DNA from: Tigheibacillus jepli | GTDB taxonomy: Bacteria > Bacillota > Bacilli > Bacillales > Amphibacillaceae | Direction: 5' to 3' | Length of the DNA: 7,014 nt | Assembly: GCF_030732005.1 (NCBI RefSeq) | Contig: NZ_JAROCA010000013.1 | Location: 1 to 7,014 of the forward strand | Part shown: positions 4,371 to 7,014 of the stretch, piece by piece | Layout of the letters: each line of letters opens with the position of its first letter | Numbering within the stretch: the stretch's first letter is position 1 | Translations under genes and position numbers: made by a program | Notes under the pieces: generated by a model | Database searches by the model: none | The model's input: only the letters and a program-made list of their open reading frames with translations | What the model was told of the DNA's origin: nothing

Positions 4371-6548
4371 TCATTTTTCGGCTGGCGGTTCTACCATGGA
4401 TAGTGCGATGCGTCCTTTTGCTTCATCAATTTTATCTACCCAAACAGTCACCACATCGCCTACGGATGCAATATCCATTGGATGCTTTATAAATTTATTG
4501 GCCATTTTGGAAATATGGACAAGGCCGTCCTGCTTCACGCCGATATCGACAAATACGCCAAAGTCTACAACATTTCTGACCGTTCCTTGCAGCTGCATGC
4601 CGGGTTCCAAATCGGCTAATGTCAAGACATTTTGTTTGAGCAACGGTCTTGGTAAATCATCCCGCACGTCCCTTTCCGGCTTGCTCAAAGCCTGCATAAT
4701 ATCCTCTAGCGTCATGACACCAATATCCAGCTTATCCGCCGTTTCCTGCGCATCCAATTTCTGCAATGCCTCTTGAAGCTTGGCGGTCCCAATATCTTCC
4801 AAATTGCAGTTAATCATGTCTAAAAGCTTAAGCGTATGCTCATAGCTCTCCGGATGGATTGGTGTACGGTCAAGCGGGTCGTCGCCATCAATAATCCGTA
4901 AGAAGCCAATACCTTGTTCATACGTTTTCGCACCCAGTCTAGGTATCTTTTTCAACTGCTTGCGATTGGTGAATTTCCCGTTTTCGTTGCGATATTTGAC
5001 AATGTTATTGGCCACTGTTTTGTTCATACCGGAAACGTATTGCAACAATGACGGAGAGGCGGTATTTGCATTGACACCTACCTGGTTTACTGCTGTTTCC
5101 ACAACGAACGTCAATGATTTATTGAGTTCCTTTTGGCTGACATCGTGCTGGTACTGTCCGACACCGATTGACTTCGGATCGATTTTGACAAGTTCTGCAA
5201 GCGGATCTTGCACACGCCGGCCAATCGATGCAGCACTTCTTTCTTCTACATGCAGATCTGGGAATTCCTCCCTTGCCAGTTCGGAAGCGGAATAAACACT
5301 TGCACCTGCTTCGTTAACAATAATGTAGGGGATGGACAACTGATGCTTTTTAATAACATCGGAAATAAATTGTTCCGTTTCCCTGGAGGCAGTACCGTTG
5401 CCAATCGCAATCAATTCGATGCCATATTTTCGGATAAATTCCAGCACAATTTTTTCTGCCCCAGCTGTATCATGCTTCGGTGCGGTAGGATACATCACGC
5501 CAACCTGATGCACTTTTCCCGTTTCATCAATTGCTGCAAGTTTACAGCCTGTTCGAAATGCCGGATCGACGCCCAGGACGGTTTTGCCTTTCAGCGGCGG
5601 TTGCAGCAATAGGTTCTTCAAGTTTTTTGAAAAAATATCGATTGCATGGATTTCCGCTTTTTCGGTTAGACTGCTGCGTATTTCTCGTTCAACCGCGGGC
5701 TGAATCAGTCGCTTATAGCTGTCGTCAATTGCAGCGTACAGAAATTGACTCACATCTTTATCTGCTTGTTTTTTAACTGCTTTTCGCCTGAGGTAGTCAA
5801 TAATCCTTTCTACCGGCGGGACAATGTTTACCTTTAAGATATCCTCTTTTTCACCGCGGTTTAATGCAAGTACACGGTGTGATGCGATAGAACGGACAGT
5901 CTCACTGTAATCATAATACATTTCAAATACACGTTTCTCGTCTTTTTCGATATCTTTACTCTGGGCTTGGATCGATCCACGCTTAAACGTTTCCTCGCGT
6001 ATGTATTCCCGATAGGTTGGCTCGTCTGCAATCCATTCGGCAATAATGTCATTTGCTCCCGCAAGCACGTCCTCTATGGTATGTAGCTCATTTTCTTCAG
6101 AAATATATTTAGCAGCTTGCGTTGAAAGATCGGCTTGTTGTACTTGAAACAGCAACTCTGCTAAAGTTTCGAGACCTTTTTCTTTGGCGATTGTCGCCCT
6201 CGTTCTTCTTTTTTGTTTATAGGGCCTATATAAATCTTCTACGCGTTGAAGTTGCTGCGCTTGAAGGATTTCATTTTTCAGTTCGTCTGTCAATTTCCCT
6301 TGCTCGTCGATCAGGCGAATGACTTCCTCCTTGCGCTGTGCAAGATTTGTTGCATAATGCCATGTATCTTCAATCGATTTTATTTGTACCTCATCCAGTC
6401 CACCGGTTGCTTCTTTGCGATACCGGGCAATAAAAGGAACCGTGTTGCCTTCTTCCAGCAGATTAATAACGGTGGTAACGATACGTTGACTTACTTTCGT
6501 CTTTTTTGCCACCAAGTGAATTAATTTTTCATCTAATGCGATTGCCAA
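4371..6548 (-). CDS. tex: Tex family RNA-binding protein (YdcI-like)
   Basis: This is a 725-residue cytoplasmic nucleic-acid-binding protein of the Tex family, implicated in transcription and RNA handling; its biochemical activity is not firmly defined. Domains from the TTG start are an N-terminal helical Tex region (about 1-300, with NLLEEGNTVPFIARYRKE and LYRPYKQKRRTRA), a YqgF/RNase H-like domain (about 320-450, starting KTVLGVDPAFRTGCK), helix-hairpin-helix repeats (about 490-555, with LLQYVSGMNKTVANNIV) and a C-terminal S1 domain (about 648-720, with GTVRNVVDFGVFVDIG). The length matches B. subtilis YdcI. I chose TTG at 6548 because AAGGAGG (6557-6563) lies 8 nt upstream; an in-frame ATG at 6605 has no ribosome site and lies upstream of the likely -10 box. 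The gene is intact, converges on katA, and is preceded by the 52-bp repeat array. Confidence 0.95.
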   Translation of the reverse strand: MAIALDEKLIHLVAKKTKVSQRIVTTVINLLEEGNTVPFIARYRKEATGGLDEVQIKSIEDTWHYATNLAQRKEEVIRLIDEQGKLTDELKNEILQAQQLQRVEDLYRPYKQKRRTRATIAKEKGLETLAELLFQVQQADLSTQAAKYISEENELHTIEDVLAGANDIIAEWIADEPTYREYIREETFKRGSIQAQSKDIEKDEKRVFEMYYDYSETVRSIASHRVLALNRGEKEDILKVNIVPPVERIIDYLRRKAVKKQADKDVSQFLYAAIDDSYKRLIQPAVEREIRSSLTEKAEIHAIDIFSKNLKNLLLQPPLKGKTVLGVDPAFRTGCKLAAIDETGKVHQVGVMYPTAPKHDTAGAEKIVLEFIRKYGIELIAIGNGTASRETEQFISDVIKKHQLSIPYIIVNEAGASVYSASELAREEFPDLHVEERSAASIGRRVQDPLAELVKIDPKSIGVGQYQHDVSQKELNKSLTFVVETAVNQVGVNANTASPSLLQYVSGMNKTVANNIVKYRNENGKFTNRKQLKKIPRLGAKTYEQGIGFLRIIDGDDPLDRTPIHPESYEHTLKLLDMINCNLEDIGTAKLQEALQKLDAQETADKLDIGVMTLEDIMQALSKPERDVRDDLPRPLLKQNVLTLADLEPGMQLQGTVRNVVDFGVFVDIGVKQDGLVHISKMANKFIKHPMDIASVGDVVTVWVDKIDEAKGRIALSMVEPPAEK

Positions 6549-6556
6549 TGTTTCAG

Positions 6557-6563
6557 CCTCCTT
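6557..6563 (-). promoter_or_regulatory. Ribosome binding site that fixes the tex start
   Basis: On the minus strand this is a perfect AAGGAGG, 8 nt before TTG at 6548. It decides for a 725-residue product over the 744-residue reading from ATG at 6605. Confidence 0.85.
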
Positions 6564-6576
6564 ATCTCCTAGAATC

Positions 6577-6585
6577 ATTTTATCA
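6577..6585 (-). promoter_or_regulatory. Candidate extended -10 promoter of tex
   Basis: On the minus strand TGATAAAAT is an extended -10 element (TG-N-TAAAAT, 5/6 to TATAAT). No good -35 box is found 16-18 nt upstream. The start would be near 6570, giving a short leader that ends in AAGGAGG. Confidence 0.35.
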
Positions 6586-6605
6586 AATTCAACCACCTGC
6601 TGCAT

Positions 6606-6679
6606 GGTTTACGAAAAGTGAAAGCGCCCCTGTTGCCTAAAAGAGCGATGTGTCGGGCAGGTTGTGTTCCTTGTGGCAT
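6606..6679. other. Spacer between tex and repeat array
   Basis: No gene is visible. The short ORFs on both strands across here run into the 52-bp repeats and have no ribosome site. Confidence 0.5.
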
Positions 6680-7014
6680 GGGCTACGGAATGATACGGTT
6701 TTGTTTTGTTTCGGTTGTACGGGGGATGGGGCTACCGTTTGATGGGATTTTTCCCCGTTTTGTCGTTCATACCGGTGATGAGCTACCGAATGATGCAATT
6801 TTTCTCTTGTTCGGTCGTTCATTCGGCTTATGAGCTACTGAATGATGCGGTTTTTCTTTCGTTCGGTCGTTCATTCGGCTTATGAGCTACCGAACAACAC
6901 TATTTTTCTTTCGTTCGGTCGTTCATCGGGCTTATGAGCTACCGAATGACGCAATTTTTCTTTCGTTCGGTCGTTCATCGGGCTTATGAGCTACCGAATG
7001 ACGCAATTTTTCTG
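6680..7014. repeat. 52-bp tandem repeat array (at least 7 units, cut by edge)
   Basis: Units begin at 6680, 6729, 6780, 6832, 6884, 6936 and 6988, counting from the conserved gagctacc motif. The first two are 49 and 51 bp and degenerate; the next four are exactly 52 bp, and the last is cut off after 27 bp. Divergence falls from left to right, and the last two units share their first 26 bases exactly (6936-6961 and 6988-7013). The period is not a multiple of three, so it does not encode a repeat protein. Unit junctions can form a short stem-loop (for example tcattcgg at 6819-6826 with ctgaatga at 6838-6845), and each unit has a five-T run. Function is unknown. Confidence 0.92.

Noticed and set aside
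4342..6524. Plus-strand ORFs inside tex and in the terminator
   Set aside because: They are antisense to an intact Tex frame. They have no ribosome sites, and the first starts inside the terminator hairpin.
6618..6833. Short ORFs on both strands across the tex upstream region and repeats
   Set aside because: The 52-bp period shifts frame with each unit, and no ribosome site or family resemblance is seen.
6680..7014. CRISPR array
   Set aside because: The units are contiguous and near-identical along their whole length, so there is no repeat-plus-unique-spacer pattern, and no cas gene is visible.

Overview
The window looks like the chromosome of a low-to-moderate G+C, spore-former-type Firmicute in the Bacillaceae (Bacillus / Virgibacillus / Oceanobacillus / Lentibacillus type; genus not assignable by eye). 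The grounds are a catalase closely resembling Bacillus subtilis KatA, a YdcI-type Tex protein, a YdcK-type SprT protein, strong AAGGAGG-type Shine-Dalgarno sites with TTG starts, and a tRNA array whose first seven genes (Asn-Ser-Glu-Gln-Lys-Leu-Leu) follow the order I recall for the B. subtilis trnS operon beside ydcK.

Layout, left to right. Positions 1-137 (minus strand) hold a promoter and leader typical of an rRNA operon; the 16S gene would start beyond the left edge. Positions 187-1586 (minus strand) hold eleven complete tRNA genes. In transcription order they are Asn-GTT, Ser-GCT, Glu-TTC, Gln-TTG, Lys-TTT, Leu-CAG, Leu-GAG, Arg-ACG, Pro-TGG, Gly-TCC and Ile-GAT. They are driven by a near-consensus sigma-A promoter at 1645-1673. 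The array is interrupted twice by inserts of about 157-159 bp, one before tRNA-Lys and one before tRNA-Gly, and each insert begins with a second copy of the 5' part of the tRNA that follows it. Positions 1687-1900 are an AT-rich gap without a gene. Positions 1901-2371 (minus) are a SprT-like zinc protein.

Positions 2372-2863 are a regulatory intergenic region. It holds a sprT promoter and leader inverted repeat, a possible IS200/IS605-family right-end remnant, and a katA promoter framed by a perfect 12-bp inverted repeat that contains PerR-like half sites. Positions 2864-4324 (plus) are the vegetative catalase katA. A 39-bp palindromic bidirectional terminator separates it from the convergent tex gene (4371-6548, minus). 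Positions 6680-7014 are a tandem array with an exact 52-bp period over most of its length; it runs off the right edge.

Functionally the window is mostly translation and RNA housekeeping (tRNAs, rRNA promoter, Tex), with an oxidative-stress gene (katA) on the opposite strand between tex and sprT. The parts ordinary annotation does not explain are the two tRNA-half-bearing inserts, the 52-bp array with its retained stem-loop, the inverted-repeat frame of the katA promoter, and what appears to be an intact, empty ICEBs1-type attachment sequence in tRNA-Leu(GAG).
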